Below are positions 30,913-39,903 of a stretch of DNA of 64,000 nucleotides, in pieces (position 1 is the stretch's first letter; every line of letters starts with the position of its first letter). This stretch comes from Candidatus Peregrinibacteria bacterium (GTDB lineage: Bacteria > Patescibacteriota > Gracilibacteria > Peribacterales > Peribacteraceae). A model generated the notes under the pieces. The model was not told the origin of the DNA, did not search any database, and saw nothing but the letters and a program-made list of their open reading frames with translations. The stretch lies in the NCBI GenBank assembly GCA_030649955.1, contig JAUSFD010000010.1:171697-235696 (forward strand), written 5' to 3'. The translations under genes were made by a program, and so were the position numbers.

Positions 30913-30975
30913 GAGTCTGGAGGGTAAGGGGATAGAACGGGGGAGAAAAAGGACTCTCACTGCCCGATGGGTCAC

Positions 30976-31404
30976 TAGTCCTCTCTTATTCCATGCGCCC
31001 CATTACGGGGGGGGAGGAGAAGATGAGGAGGTCGAAGGGAAGCGTGAGTACCACAGTGTATGACGTGGCTCCCTCCCGGTACTTACAGAGAATTGTTACT
31101 CGATCGGGGAGGTATTGTGTGGCACGTTATTCACTGTCCGTTCCCATCACTTCCTGAAGAGGAGTCTCCACCTCTTCACTCCTCCCATTCACCTTCGTGT
31201 CTGAGGAAGGGCAGGGGACGACATTCTCGCTCGTGCTACCGATGGGATTCCTCTCATCGTTGGCGTTCTCTACAGCGGAAGTGACAGATGAGGGGTAGTT
31301 CGATCGGCGGTCGGGGAAAAATTTCCCATTCCCAGCTCCCCATCCCAAAAAACAGGGAAATTCCAATTTACCCCACATTCTTCTTGAAAGAGTTGAACAA
31401 CTCT
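30976..31404. other. 446 nt region without a supported gene
   Basis: Frames here have no protein-like composition. Two short palindromes are present: GGGAAAAATTTCCC at about 31316 and GAGTTGAACAACTC at 31390-31403, the latter just upstream of the sigma-factor start and a possible operator. No tRNA-like fold was seen. Confidence 0.4.
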
Positions 31405-31421
31405 GATACTCTCCCCGATTG

Positions 31422-31865
31422 ATGCAACCCATACAGAACACCCTCCTCTCGGCGTACGAGTTCTACGCGGACGACATTTTTCGTCACTGCTATCTTCGGC
31501 TTCTCGATCGGGAGCAGGGCAAGCAGATTCTGGAGGACACGTTCAAGCGGACGTGGTCCTACCTGAGCGAAGGCGCTACACCAGAGGATATCCGTGCATT
31601 GCTCTACCGAATGGCGAATGCCCTCATCGAGGAGTATCGCAAGGGTCGGGAAGGGCTCGTGGCAGCCCCAGCAGCTGTTCCTGAGAAGGAAGCCGAGATC
31701 GTGCCGGTGCTCCGGACCTTCGATGCCATAGACCGCGATATCCTCGTGATGCACTTCATCGACCAGATGGATGCCCCGGCTATCGCCGCACTGATGTCCC
31801 TTTCAACGGAGGATGTGCATGTGCGTCTCGATTCTGCCCGTAGCACACTGACTGCCAAGCTATGA
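31422..31865 (+). CDS. Divergent ECF-type RNA polymerase sigma factor
   Basis: 147 residues. Region 2-like helices occupy about 8-50 (EFYADDIFRHCYLRLLD, ILEDTFKRTWSYL) and a region 4-like helix-turn-helix about 105-147 (DAIDRDILVMHFIDQMDAPAIAALMS). Region 2 is more diverged than in the second sigma factor of this window. GATACT lies at 31405-31410 and a GAGTTG/CAACTC palindrome just before it may allow autoregulation. The ATG of the next gene overlaps the stop (ATGA), so the two are co-translated, as for sigma/anti-sigma pairs. ATG 31422 is used rather than TTG 31419. Confidence 0.7.
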   Translation: MQPIQNTLLSAYEFYADDIFRHCYLRLLDREQGKQILEDTFKRTWSYLSEGATPEDIRALLYRMANALIEEYRKGREGLVAAPAAVPEKEAEIVPVLRTFDAIDRDILVMHFIDQMDAPAIAALMSLSTEDVHVRLDSARSTLTAKL

Positions 31866-32161
31866 GCAAGCTCTTCCTGTCCTTCTTCGGATCCTTCCAG
31901 AAGACCATCTCTCTGGAACCGCAGGAGTTCATGTCCATGCGAGAAACTCTCCTCCGCTACATGCACGAGCACCCAGCGTCCGCCATGTCTTCCGAGGAGA
32001 AGGGCTCGGTCTTCGAGAACATCTTCCACGCGGAGCCTCCCCCTGCATCGGAGAATGAGTCATCACCCCTCTTCTTCGGCGTCTGGTCGGGTATGCGTCC
32101 CTTCCGGTACATGAAACCGTTCTGCTGTGATCTCCTGGTTCAGAAACCCCAAGTAGGGTAG
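31862..32161 (+). CDS. Short protein downstream of sigma factor, possible truncated anti-sigma
   Basis: 99 residues, overlapping the sigma gene by 4 nt. The N-terminal half (LFLSFFGSFQKTISL, then MRETLLRYMHEHP) has the helical look of the cytoplasmic part of the anti-sigma partners; the membrane helix expected next is missing and the C-terminus (Cys, Pro, Phe-rich) looks unrelated. I infer either a cytoplasmic anti-sigma factor or a gene shortened by a frameshift near residue 65. A LLVQKP tail and TAG stop lie just before the response-regulator promoter. Confidence 0.5.
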   Translation: MSKLFLSFFGSFQKTISLEPQEFMSMRETLLRYMHEHPASAMSSEEKGSVFENIFHAEPPPASENESSPLFFGVWSGMRPFRYMKPFCCDLLVQKPQVG

Positions 32162-32164
32162 TAT
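32159..32164 (+). promoter_or_regulatory. -10 box TAGTAT before the response regulator
   Basis: TAGTAT ends 6 nt before the ATG at 32171 and overlaps the stop of the preceding gene, indicating an independent leaderless transcript for the regulator-kinase pair. Confidence 0.45.
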
Positions 32165-32170
32165 TCCGCC

Positions 32171-32542
32171 ATGAGTTCTACGATCTTAGTCGCCGAGGAT
32201 GATGCCTTTTTTCGTGAGACGATTCAGCTCGCACTGGAGGAGCATGGGATGACCGTGAAGACGGCGAAGCACGGAGGGGAGGCGATCGACATGATTGAGG
32301 AGGCTCAGCCAGATCTCCTGCTGCTCGATCTCCTGATGCCGCACACGGATGGTTTCGCCGTACTCTCGCACATTCGATCGAAGCACTATGCGTTCCCTGT
32401 GGTGATCCTCAGTAACCTGAGTGAGGACATCGACAACGATAAGTGCCTTTCCCTAGGAGCGAGGGATTACTTCGTGAAGAGCGCCATGGACGAGGACGAG
32501 ATCTGGCCAATGATCCAGCAGTACTTGACCGTGAAACGATGA
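32171..32542 (+). CDS. Single-domain response regulator (CheY-like)
   Basis: 123 residues, only a receiver domain. The acidic pair EDD near residue 10, phospho-acceptor Asp in LLLLDLLMPHTDG, Thr/Ser switch in VVILSNLS, and Lys in DYFVKSAM are all present, so it should accept a phosphate. With no output domain it must act through a partner protein. The kinase-like gene starts inside its stop codon (ATGA), so the two are translationally coupled. Confidence 0.9.
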   Translation: MSSTILVAEDDAFFRETIQLALEEHGMTVKTAKHGGEAIDMIEEAQPDLLLLDLLMPHTDGFAVLSHIRSKHYAFPVVILSNLSEDIDNDKCLSLGARDYFVKSAMDEDEIWPMIQQYLTVKR

Positions 32543-33228
32543 CCAAGCGTGTGCAAGCACGGGCGCCGGAGCGAGGAATCGACTTCCTCTTCATCGCGAG
32601 CCATGGATTAATGACGCCGATCTCTGCGATTCGCTGGGGCTGTAACCGCCTGCAACGCTCGGGGGGGAAACTTAGTGAGGAGCAGAAACGTCTCATCGAA
32701 CACCTGCACACCAATGCGAAGACGCTCTCCCATGTCTTCGACTCCATGCTCTTCCTCGCGCGTGTCGAGGATGGGACGTATCCCACGAAGACCGAGTCTG
32801 TCGATCTCCAGGAGTTCCTCCAGTCAAATCACATCGAGAAAGCATTCGTGGGGCCCCTCAAGCTCACGTGCCCTCCCGGGTGTTCCGTGAAGACAGACCG
32901 CGGCATCTTCGAAGTCATCTTCAGCAATATCTTCGCGGTATTCAGCGATGCCCGACTGAAGAACGGGGCACTGAAGGTCACCGTAGAGGAGGGGGAGGGC
33001 CGGGTGGAGGTAAGTTTCGAGAGCAAGATGCAACTCGCGTTCCTGCAGTCCGTGCGCACCGTGCAGGCGAGCGCGGAGAAGCGCCCCGTTGTCGGTGGTA
33101 CACCCGGCTTACGCCTCTCCCTGGTGCAGTCCCTCCTCTGGTTCTTGGATGGCACACTTGCGATGCGCGAGGTGGGCGACAGTGCGTACCGTCTCGTTGC
33201 ACGCATTCCGGTCGACGCAGACGCGTGA
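32539..33228 (+). CDS. Histidine-kinase-like protein with degenerate ATPase domain
   Basis: 229 residues from ATG 32539, no membrane helix and no input domain. The DHp part is complete: H-box FIASHGLMTPISAIRW with His at about residue 22 and a two-helix hairpin to about 80. The ATP-binding half has the right length but lacks the signature boxes: the N-box reads VIFSNIFAVFSDA with only one Asn, and no DxGxG box is visible; the G2-like GLRLSLVQSLL is Gly-poor. I infer a phosphotransfer or decoy protein working with the coupled receiver, rather than an autokinase. Confidence 0.75.
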   Translation: MTKRVQARAPERGIDFLFIASHGLMTPISAIRWGCNRLQRSGGKLSEEQKRLIEHLHTNAKTLSHVFDSMLFLARVEDGTYPTKTESVDLQEFLQSNHIEKAFVGPLKLTCPPGCSVKTDRGIFEVIFSNIFAVFSDARLKNGALKVTVEEGEGRVEVSFESKMQLAFLQSVRTVQASAEKRPVVGGTPGLRLSLVQSLLWFLDGTLAMREVGDSAYRLVARIPVDADA

Positions 33229-33255
33229 TGTCCCTCGCTGCGAAGTCGTCACTCC

Positions 33256-34743
33256 TCACTCGACTGCCTTCTCCATCATGTAGGGAATAGGCATGTCCAC
33301 GGGCGGGTTCTCAAGGAGATCCTTCGCGAGTGGCACGGCGATGGTCTGGCGGTAGACGTACTCGCCCTCGGGAACGCCAGTGACAGGGAACAGGAGCGAG
33401 GGGACGACGAGCTCTTCACTATTCCCACCATCGAAGCGGTAGTACTTCGCGAAACCGATCGTCGGCGTACCCAGCGTCACTTTCACCGTGCGCTTCTTCC
33501 CCCCTTCCGGGAGCTCGTAGGTGAGTTTCTCGAAGCGCGCGAGGAAGTCCTTCACGGCCTGCGGAGTATCCGCTGCAGCGTACGCGGACTTCGCGTAGCG
33601 CTGGTCCATGAGACCCCACACGTCGGACACGCGCTTCTCTCGCGCGTGCACTCCCACGGAGATGCCCGCCTTCACACCGTTCTTCTCGTACACGGGCTTG
33701 CCGTCGATGAGCAGCGGGTAGATGACGCGCTGACTCTCTGGAATGTACGCATCGATGGGTGTGGGTGCCCGATCGTAGTCGCGCTTCCAGCTCGTATCCA
33801 CTTCCGGAGCCCCGTACGACGTGAGGTCGATGCCGTACTCCTCCACGAAGTCGTTGGCGATGGCGATGAGGACATCGTCAGCGGGAACATCCTCCGGCTT
33901 CAAGCGGTAGCGCAGGAAGCACGCATCCGTCGTGCACTCTTGCTCGGGGTGTGGCCACTTCTGCCAGTTCTGCGAGATGCTCACGGAGCCCTCGTTGAGC
34001 ATCACGCTCACGACGTATCCGAAGGAGCGGTCCTGAACGAAGTTCAGCATGTCGACGGTCGCATTCTTGAATGCACTCAGGTCGATCGCTCCCAGGTGGA
34101 AGCGGTCGGCGATGCCGCTGAGCGCGACATTGAGCGGACGCTTCTCGCGCTTGTAGATATCGACGGTACCTTCTGGGAGAGCGGGGATTTCCCCTTCGTA
34201 CACGTACTCGTATTCCATGTAATCCGGTGCGATCATCTTTGAATCCATGCTCAGCGCTGCAGCATCCGTAGCTTGCGGCACTGCTTCCGGAGCGGCTACC
34301 CCGCCCCCTCCTCTACCGAACTCCGGATTATCAGTCGTCGTGTTCGTGAGATCGCCGAAAGCGGCATCCCCTGCGTCCGTGACGGAGAAGGAGAAGAGTG
34401 GCGATCCCGTTTGGGTCTCGGCGGGGACCGGCCCTCGTTTGTACAGTGTGAGGGCTGGAATGAGGACGAGCGATGCGACGACGGCGCCGCTCAGCGCGTA
34501 GGCGAATCTGTTCATGGAGAAAAGGGAGAAGAAGGGGGATGGGGATTCCCGCTCACTGGAGAGCTCCTCCGCTCTCTCGGCGAGCCGGGCACGGAGCTCA
34601 TGCACGAATCGGCTGTCCGGTTCGCGTGAGGGGTCGTTCTTGAGTAAGAGTTCGATCAGAGGGACGAGTTCATTCTCCTGTTCTCGCAGAGTGGGATCGA
34701 TCTCGTAGAGATCACGGAGGATATCTTTGACGTTGTGCTTCAT
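33256..34743 (-). CDS. Single-pass anti-sigma-type membrane protein
   Basis: 495 residues: an acidic helical cytoplasmic part (1-76), one membrane helix (about 79-101), and a large outside domain of 390 residues with no family I recognise. The gene overlaps the sigma-factor stop by 4 nt (ATGA), and this arrangement plus topology make it the likely membrane anti-sigma factor that holds the cognate sigma until a signal is sensed outside. The outer domain has repeated Asp/Tyr-rich strands (DYMEYEYVYEGEIPALPEG) and two Cys close together (ECTTDACF), likely a disulfide. Confidence 0.7.
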   Translation of the reverse strand: MKHNVKDILRDLYEIDPTLREQENELVPLIELLLKNDPSREPDSRFVHELRARLAERAEELSSERESPSPFFSLFSMNRFAYALSGAVVASLVLIPALTLYKRGPVPAETQTGSPLFSFSVTDAGDAAFGDLTNTTTDNPEFGRGGGGVAAPEAVPQATDAAALSMDSKMIAPDYMEYEYVYEGEIPALPEGTVDIYKREKRPLNVALSGIADRFHLGAIDLSAFKNATVDMLNFVQDRSFGYVVSVMLNEGSVSISQNWQKWPHPEQECTTDACFLRYRLKPEDVPADDVLIAIANDFVEEYGIDLTSYGAPEVDTSWKRDYDRAPTPIDAYIPESQRVIYPLLIDGKPVYEKNGVKAGISVGVHAREKRVSDVWGLMDQRYAKSAYAAADTPQAVKDFLARFEKLTYELPEGGKKRTVKVTLGTPTIGFAKYYRFDGGNSEELVVPSLLFPVTGVPEGEYVYRQTIAVPLAKDLLENPPVDMPIPYMMEKAVE

Positions 34744-35309
34744 GGGAGGATGGGGGAGAAGAGCAAGAGGAGGAATGTGGAGAGAGGGGCAGATTTCTTG
34801 AGCTGCGCGAGCGTGCGGGAGAAGATCATTTTGCAGTTGTCCTCAGATTTTCCGGTGATCTCCGCAATTTCCCTGTAGCTGAGCCCGTCCCAGAGTCGCA
34901 TCAGGATGATGTCGCGCTTCTGGGGATCGAGGTCTCGCAGTGCCTCGCGGATCTTCTCGTACTGGAGGCGGTTCTCCACTGTGGTAGGGACGTTCTCATC
35001 GGAGGAGAGATCCCAAACGTCCTCGATGTCCACCTGCGGTCGCTGCGTCCGGTAGTGATCGGTTACCGTGTTGCGCGCGATCCGATAGAGCCAAGCGGCG
35101 AAGGCGCCTTTTCGCGGCGAGTAGGAGCGGATGCCCTCCAGCGCCTTGATGAACGTGACGCTCGTGAGGTCCTCTGCGACTTCCTTCGTCAGCGTCCGTC
35201 GGTAGATGAACCGGTAGATCGGGGTGATGTACGTGCGGTAGAGCGGATCGAAGTCCTGCAGATGGCCTGTCTGGCAGGACGCGATGAGGCTCAGTTCATC
35301 GGAGGACAT
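34740..35309 (-). CDS. ECF-type RNA polymerase sigma factor
   Basis: 189 residues from the ATG at 35309; the longer open frame upstream has non-protein-like sequence. Region 2 is clear (FDPLYRTYITPIYRFIYRR, DLTSVTFIKALEGI, AAWLYRIARNTVTDHYR), as is region 4 (LDPQKRDIILMRLWDGLSYREIAEITGKSEDN), with a normal helix-turn-helix. Such factors redirect RNA polymerase to envelope or stress genes. The anti-sigma candidate follows with a 4 nt overlap. Confidence 0.92.
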   Translation of the reverse strand: MSSDELSLIASCQTGHLQDFDPLYRTYITPIYRFIYRRTLTKEVAEDLTSVTFIKALEGIRSYSPRKGAFAAWLYRIARNTVTDHYRTQRPQVDIEDVWDLSSDENVPTTVENRLQYEKIREALRDLDPQKRDIILMRLWDGLSYREIAEITGKSEDNCKMIFSRTLAQLKKSAPLSTFLLLLFSPILP

Positions 35310-35411
35310 AGCGGTGAAGAGGGAATCAGTGCCGGCACTGCAGCGTGCTGCACAGAGTACTACGAAGAGGACGTGGAGAGGTAACAGGCAATCCGGAGGA
35401 TCAGCTGCCAG

Positions 35412-35476
35412 CCTCGAGCTACGAGCTGTGAGCGAGAACAAGCCCTTTCGAAGCTCGAAGCTCGTAACTCGAAGCT
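35412..35476. repeat. Inverted repeat in the divergent sigma/KGG gap
   Basis: Arms 35412-35436 and 35449-35476, built from CGAGCT and AAGCTCG words, pair imperfectly over about 18-20 bp. It lies about 100 nt before each of the divergent start codons. Confidence 0.55.
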
Positions 35477-35594
35477 ATAGCGCACATCGCGCTCCTCTGC
35501 AAATCGTGCGACTTTCGGTAAGTATCTCAGGGCTGACTCGTCACCAGTTGTATTCAACGCGTATTCACGGTTCTACCTCCTTCCCACTTCGACT

Positions 35595-35750
35595 ATGACC
35601 AGCAAGAGCACGCGTAATCGCACAGGCCGGAGCCGCGCAGGCAGCAAGGGCGGCAAGGCAACGGCCGCCATTTACGGACGGGAGTTCTTCTCGGAAATTG
35701 GCCGTCTGGGTGGCCGATCTCGGGGGCGCAATAGCAGCAAGGGTGAATGA
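35595..35750 (+). CDS. KGG-type small basic protein, 51 residues
   Basis: A very basic Gly/Arg/Lys/Ser peptide with the block KGGKATAAIYGREFFSEIGRLGG, which matches the repeat of stress-induced KGG proteins (general-stress YciG-like and plant Em/LEA relatives: GG.A.A..YG.EFF.EIG.KGG). Only one full repeat is present, where YciG-like proteins have two or three. These proteins are intrinsically disordered and linked to stress; the function is not known. The gene is too short for usual ORF cut-offs. Confidence 0.7.
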   Translation: MTSKSTRNRTGRSRAGSKGGKATAAIYGREFFSEIGRLGGRSRGRNSSKGE

Positions 35751-35846
35751 GTTCGAGGCTTATCCGCGAGGCGAAGGGCTCCCTCGCCTCGGTTTTGCCG
35801 TGCTCTACGCAAGGAAATTCCTGTAAGCCTTCCTGCAGGCGCTCGT

Positions 35847-35852
35847 CATACT
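35847..35852 (+). promoter_or_regulatory. -10 box CATACT before the 65-residue acidic protein
   Basis: CATACT ends 7 nt before the ATG at 35860, the spacing seen at many starts in this window, and so supports that small gene. Confidence 0.45.
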
Positions 35853-35859
35853 TATTGCT

Positions 35860-36057
35860 ATGGAACTCTTCGAGAACACCGCTGACGGCGAAGTCTCCAT
35901 CGACTTCGACCCCTCATCAGAGCTCGAGCAGACGGCAGGTCTCCTCCCCGGCGAGAGGATCACCCTCGATTCCTCTGCTCTGCTGCAGGAGGAAGGAGAG
36001 TGGGAGATACCCGAGGAAGAGGAACTGCAAGTATTCCTCGTGACGATGATTCTCTGA
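35860..36057 (+). CDS. Small acidic protein, 65 residues
   Basis: Very acidic (about 20 Asp/Glu in 65 residues), no Cys or His, no membrane helix until a hydrophobic C-terminal tail FLVTMIL. No family recognised. The CATACT box 7 nt before the ATG and the even amino-acid usage argue for a real gene. It is convergent with proA. Confidence 0.5.
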   Translation: MELFENTADGEVSIDFDPSSELEQTAGLLPGERITLDSSALLQEEGEWEIPEEEELQVFLVTMIL

Positions 36058-36102
36058 TACTACATGCATGAACAATAATTATATTCATGGAAATTCTCTT
36101 CA

Positions 36103-37353
36103 CTAAGGGCGAACTTGCCCATCCCCCCGTACGATCCACTTGTAGCTTGTGAGCTCCGTGAGCCCCATGGGACCGCGAACGTGGAGCTTCTGTGTGCTGA
36201 TCCCAATTTCTCCACCCATTCCGAACTGCGCCCCATCACTGAAGGATGTCGATGCGTTCGCGTACACGGCGGCGGCGTCGACGGATTTCAGGAAGGTGTC
36301 GATCGATTGCTGATCCTCAGACACGATCGCTTCACTGTGCTTCGATCCGTACGTTGCGATGTGCTCGAGCGCTTCCTCGAGTGACGATACGGTCTTCACA
36401 GACATTTTGAGTGACAGGAATTCCGTCCCGAAGTGCTCCGGCTTCGCTTCGCGCAGAAGTGCAGAATCGTATTTTCCCTTCAGGGCTCGATACGCATCAG
36501 GATCAGCGAAGATCGAAACACCCTTCTCCGCGAGCGGCGCTGCAATCGATGGGAGATCGCCCAGTCGATCGCGGTGGATGATGAGCGTATCGAGCGCATT
36601 GCACACACTCGGTCTCCTCGTCTTCGCATTGAGGACGATGTCCGTTGCCTTCTTCAGATCTGCAGACTTATCGACGTACGTGTGTACGATCCCCGCACCC
36701 GTTTCGATCACCGGCACTGTCGCATTCTCCCGCACGAAGTCGATGAGCGATTGGCTGCCGCGCGGGATGATCACGTCCACGAGGCCATTCGCATGCAGCA
36801 ATTCCTCGGTGACACTGCGATCTGGAGGGAGGAGGGCCAGAGCATGCTCATCGATGCCTTCCGACTGCAGAACGTCATGGATGATTCTCGCGAGTGCCTC
36901 ATTGCTCGCCTGTGCATCACTCCCGCCTTTGAGTGCGCAGGCGTTCCCCGACTTGAAGCAGAGTGCGAACGCGTCGACCGTCACGTTCGGCCGTGCCTCG
37001 TAGATAATCCCGATCACGCCGATGGGCACACTCACTTTCGTTATGTGTAAGCCATTTGGTCGCTTCCGTTCGTCGAGAGTCCGATGGAGAGGGGAAGGGA
37101 GCGAGGCGACTGTCGAAACATCCTTCGCGATCGCACCGATCCTCTCCTCCGTGAGCTTCAGACGATCGAACTTGGGATCCTTCTGATCCATCTTCGCGAG
37201 GTCCTCCGCATTCGCCTTGAGAATGGCATTGCTGTTCTTCCGCAGCGCAGTTGCCAGTGACTTCAGCGCACGGTCCATCACTTCGGAATCGAGGAGCGCG
37301 AGTGTACGACTCGCGTCCCGGAGTTGCGCCAGTGTTTTTGTAAGTGTGCTCAT
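36103..37353 (-). CDS. proA: Gamma-glutamyl phosphate reductase
   Basis: 416 residues, normal length. Second step of proline synthesis: NADPH-dependent reduction of glutamyl-5-phosphate to the semialdehyde. The aldehyde-dehydrogenase-like fold is clear, with the catalytic Cys in [12 protein letters not shown], the [22 protein letters not shown] block and [19 protein letters not shown] near the C-terminus. Last gene of the proB-proC-proA operon; its ATG overlaps the proC stop (ATGA). Confidence 0.97.
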   Translation of the reverse strand: MSTLTKTLAQLRDASRTLALLDSEVMDRALKSLATALRKNSNAILKANAEDLAKMDQKDPKFDRLKLTEERIGAIAKDVSTVASLPSPLHRTLDERKRPNGLHITKVSVPIGVIGIIYEARPNVTVDAFALCFKSGNACALKGGSDAQASNEALARIIHDVLQSEGIDEHALALLPPDRSVTEELLHANGLVDVIIPRGSQSLIDFVRENATVPVIETGAGIVHTYVDKSADLKKATDIVLNAKTRRPSVCNALDTLIIHRDRLGDLPSIAAPLAEKGVSIFADPDAYRALKGKYDSALLREAKPEHFGTEFLSLKMSVKTVSSLEEALEHIATYGSKHSEAIVSEDQQSIDTFLKSVDAAAVYANASTSFSDGAQFGMGGEIGISTQKLHVRGPMGLTELTSYKWIVRGDGQVRP

Positions 37354-38135
37354 GATTTGCTGAGTTCAGTGGAGCGCTTCGCCGCTGCATCGACAGCGCG
37401 GGAGACGAGTCCTTCCAGATCCGCATCCGCGAAGATCTTCAGAGCTGCTTCTGTTGTTCCGCCTTTCGATGCAACCGCCGTAACAAGTGATGCAGGATCC
37501 GCATTTCCTGCGAGAACGAGTGCGCTCCCAATGAGCGTCTCCTTCGCGATCGTCAGCGCATCCTCCGGCGAGAATCCCATGCTCTGCGCTTTCTTCTGCA
37601 GAATTTCGCACATGCGGAAGTAGTACGCAGGGCCGGAGCCGGCGAGTGCTGTAAACGCATCGAGCATTCTCTCTTCGCGGAGTTCGATGTCCTTCCCCAC
37701 TGCGCGGAAGATCGCTCTGGCTCGGTCACGTTGCTCCGACGATGTTCCATCAGCGCCCACCCACGCGGTGACGGAGCGCGAGACGGACGCTGCGAGATTG
37801 GGCATCGCACGGATCACTGCGCCGGATTCCATGGAGGACTTGAGCTTCGCGAGGGGGATCCCTGCCATCAGCGAGATGACGAGGGTATTGCCCATGGGGA
37901 CGGTGATCTGGTCCGCGAGCTCAGGGAATCCTTGCGGCTTTACGGCGATGATCACGGTGTCCACACCTTCGAGTGCCGAATTCGGATCCGTGAACATCCC
38001 TCCTGCTCGCAGGGCAGCCAACTTCTCCGGATGCTTGTCGCACACGGCGAGGTTCTCATCACCGACCTCGGAGACGAGGCCGCGGTAGAAGGCGCTCCCC
38101 ATCTTCCCCGCGCCGATGATGGCGATTCTTCCCAT
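37350..38135 (-). CDS. proC: Pyrroline-5-carboxylate reductase
   Basis: 261 residues from ATG 38135; upstream in-frame sequence overlaps proB and is not used. Final step of proline synthesis. The Rossmann motif [12 protein letters not shown] opens the protein; the C-terminal dimer domain carries [20 protein letters not shown] and [17 protein letters not shown], both signature blocks. It lies 2 nt after proB and overlaps proA by 4 nt, so the three enzymes are made from one message. Confidence 0.97.
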   Translation of the reverse strand: MGRIAIIGAGKMGSAFYRGLVSEVGDENLAVCDKHPEKLAALRAGGMFTDPNSALEGVDTVIIAVKPQGFPELADQITVPMGNTLVISLMAGIPLAKLKSSMESGAVIRAMPNLAASVSRSVTAWVGADGTSSEQRDRARAIFRAVGKDIELREERMLDAFTALAGSGPAYYFRMCEILQKKAQSMGFSPEDALTIAKETLIGSALVLAGNADPASLVTAVASKGGTTEAALKIFADADLEGLVSRAVDAAAKRSTELSKS

Positions 38136-38137
38136 AT

Positions 38138-39217
38138 TCAGGAGAGGAAGAGGTAGTCGTAGTGGATGAGCGGCTTCTGGTTCTTCTTCCCCATGAACTT
38201 CTTCGCGCTCGCTGCCCCGTACCGTGCGATACCGAGACCAATCTGTACACCTTTCTCTGACTGGATGCGAATGACGTCGCCCTTCTCGAACGCGCCCTCC
38301 ACCTTGATGATGCCCACCGGGAGCAAGCTCACTGCCTTGTCGCGTGCCCGGAGGATATCGACAGCGCATTCGTTCACCGTCACCGTGCCCTTCTCCGTCC
38401 CCGCGCTCCCCGCAACCCATCGCTTGAGGCTCGTCGCCTGCTTCTGAGCGGGGAACGTCGTGCCGATCTTCTCGCCGCGGAGGATATCCTGGAGGACATC
38501 CTTCGTCTTCCCGTTCGCGATGTGTGTCGCGATGCCGAGCATGGCGAGTTTGCGCGCATTTGCGACTTTCGTGAGCATGCCGCCGCGCCCGAATTGGGAG
38601 AGGTCAGGACGGATGAATTGCTTGATGCTCTCGTCGTCCGCATCGATCGTCTCAATCACGCGCGATTCCGCATTCTTTGGATCGCCATCGTAGATCCCAT
38701 CCACGCTCGTGAGGAGGATGAGCGCATCGACGTCCATCATCGAGGCGATGAGTCCTGCGAGTTCGTCGTTATCCGTGAACATCAGCTCATCCACGGAGAT
38801 GACGTCGTTCTCGTTCACGATGGGGATGATCTTCTGCGCGACGAGTGTTTCCATGCAACTGCGCATATTCAAGTAGTGCTGCCGGTCGCGGAAATCCTCC
38901 TTCGTCGCCAGTACCTGCGCGGGCATGTAGCCGTGCGCCTTGAAGAGCCGCGCGTACGTCTCGATCAAGTGCACCTGCCCCACTGCAGCGAGAAGCTGCC
39001 TCTCCGCAACCTTCGTGAGCTTCCCGTGAATCTTCGCCGTAGCCCTTCCTGCAGCCATCGCTCCTGAGGAGACGAGGATCACTCGCACGCCCGCGTCGCA
39101 CAGCGCGCTGATCTGCTGCGTGAGAGAGCGCATCACGCCCTCGTTGAGGAGGCCAGTCTCCTTCGTAATCACGCTCGTTCCCACCTTGATGACGACGCTC
39201 TGATAGCGGGGGTTCAT
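38138..39217 (-). CDS. proB: Glutamate 5-kinase with PUA domain
   Basis: 359 residues: amino-acid kinase domain (1-about 255; VVIKVGTSVIT, VSSGAMAAGRA, NENDVIS, FTDNDELAGLIASMMDVDALILLTSVDGIYDGDP-type core, FGRGGMLTKVANA) and a C-terminal PUA domain (about 270-355). It phosphorylates glutamate, the first and normally proline-inhibited step. First gene of the operon. CATACT lies 7 nt before the ATG. Confidence 0.97.
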   Translation of the reverse strand: MNPRYQSVVIKVGTSVITKETGLLNEGVMRSLTQQISALCDAGVRVILVSSGAMAAGRATAKIHGKLTKVAERQLLAAVGQVHLIETYARLFKAHGYMPAQVLATKEDFRDRQHYLNMRSCMETLVAQKIIPIVNENDVISVDELMFTDNDELAGLIASMMDVDALILLTSVDGIYDGDPKNAESRVIETIDADDESIKQFIRPDLSQFGRGGMLTKVANARKLAMLGIATHIANGKTKDVLQDILRGEKIGTTFPAQKQATSLKRWVAGSAGTEKGTVTVNECAVDILRARDKAVSLLPVGIIKVEGAFEKGDVIRIQSEKGVQIGLGIARYGAASAKKFMGKKNQKPLIHYDYLFLS

Positions 39218-39224
39218 GGGTTCC

Positions 39225-39230
39225 AGTATG
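39225..39230 (-). promoter_or_regulatory. -10 box CATACT of the proBCA operon
   Basis: CATACT on the minus strand ends 7 nt before the proB ATG at 39217, so the operon message is probably leaderless. The his-operon tail gene ends only 67 nt upstream. Confidence 0.5.
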
Positions 39231-39296
39231 ACGATCGAGGAGCGGAGTGTCTATGCGCGAATCGGCGATTCGGAGCACAGGAGGTAGAGCAGAATG

Positions 39297-39896
39297 CTAT
39301 TGGAGGACTCCGGAGAGTCCAAAGTACGCAATGCCAGCAGCACTTGCGATATTCAGCATGAGGATCGTCTTTGGATGGGTGAATAATCTCTTAAGCAGTG
39401 AAGCAGTGCCAGCAATGGCAAGCTCTACTACCAAATCTCCCAGAGCGCATACGCCGGCGACAATGAGGATTTCGTACGGATGACGAATGGTGATTTGCCC
39501 AATGAACCCAAGGTAGATTGCAAGGGAGAGCGGATTGGAGAGTGTGAGCAGACATCCAGAGAGGAATGCATTCCGCGATGGTGCTCGCACATCCTTCACA
39601 GCACGTCTCCGGAAATCGAGCAGTGCATGGATGGAGAGGACCATCGCAATCAACAGGAGGAGGAAGCTCGAGAGTACCCTGAAGTAGATCGCATACTGCT
39701 GGATGAGTGACAGCAGCGATGATCCCATGCTGAAGCCGACAATTCCGTAGAGGAAATTTGCGAATGCCACCCCTCCCCCTGTGAGGGCACCGCTGCGGAA
39801 TCCGCTGTTCACGCTCCTGTGGACGATGAGGAGTGCGATCGGGCCGACGGCGATAGCGACCGTGATGCCGAAGAGGAATGCTTTCTGCAGCTCCAT
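39297..39896 (-). CDS. LysE-family amino-acid exporter, last gene of the his operon
   Basis: 199 residues with six membrane helices; LysE/RhtB features are the early VGPIALLIVHRSV stretch, the GG.A.AN..YG...F helix 2 block, and LSNPLSLAIYLGF in helix 4. Such proteins export amino acids by proton exchange. It starts 7 nt after hisIE, so it is almost certainly transcribed with the histidine genes, which suggests it exports histidine or an intermediate, or relieves overflow; substrate is inference. Confidence 0.85.
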   Translation of the reverse strand: MELQKAFLFGITVAIAVGPIALLIVHRSVNSGFRSGALTGGGVAFANFLYGIVGFSMGSSLLSLIQQYAIYFRVLSSFLLLLIAMVLSIHALLDFRRRAVKDVRAPSRNAFLSGCLLTLSNPLSLAIYLGFIGQITIRHPYEILIVAGVCALGDLVVELAIAGTASLLKRLFTHPKTILMLNIASAAGIAYFGLSGVLQ

Positions 39897-39903
39897 AGGA
39901 GGA

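Noticed and set aside
31127..31441. 104-residue minus-strand frame in the gap before the sigma gene
   Set aside because: It overlaps the sigma start, has an unlikely composition at its N-terminus and no promoter or neighbour support.
34740..35441. Longer sigma-factor frame starting at 35441
   Set aside because: The first 44 codons are Cys/Leu-rich and overlap the inverted repeat region; ATG 35309 starts the family sequence.
37350..38420. Longer proC frame starting at 38420
   Set aside because: The extra 95 codons overlap proB and give no homologous sequence; ATG 38135 precedes the Rossmann motif directly.
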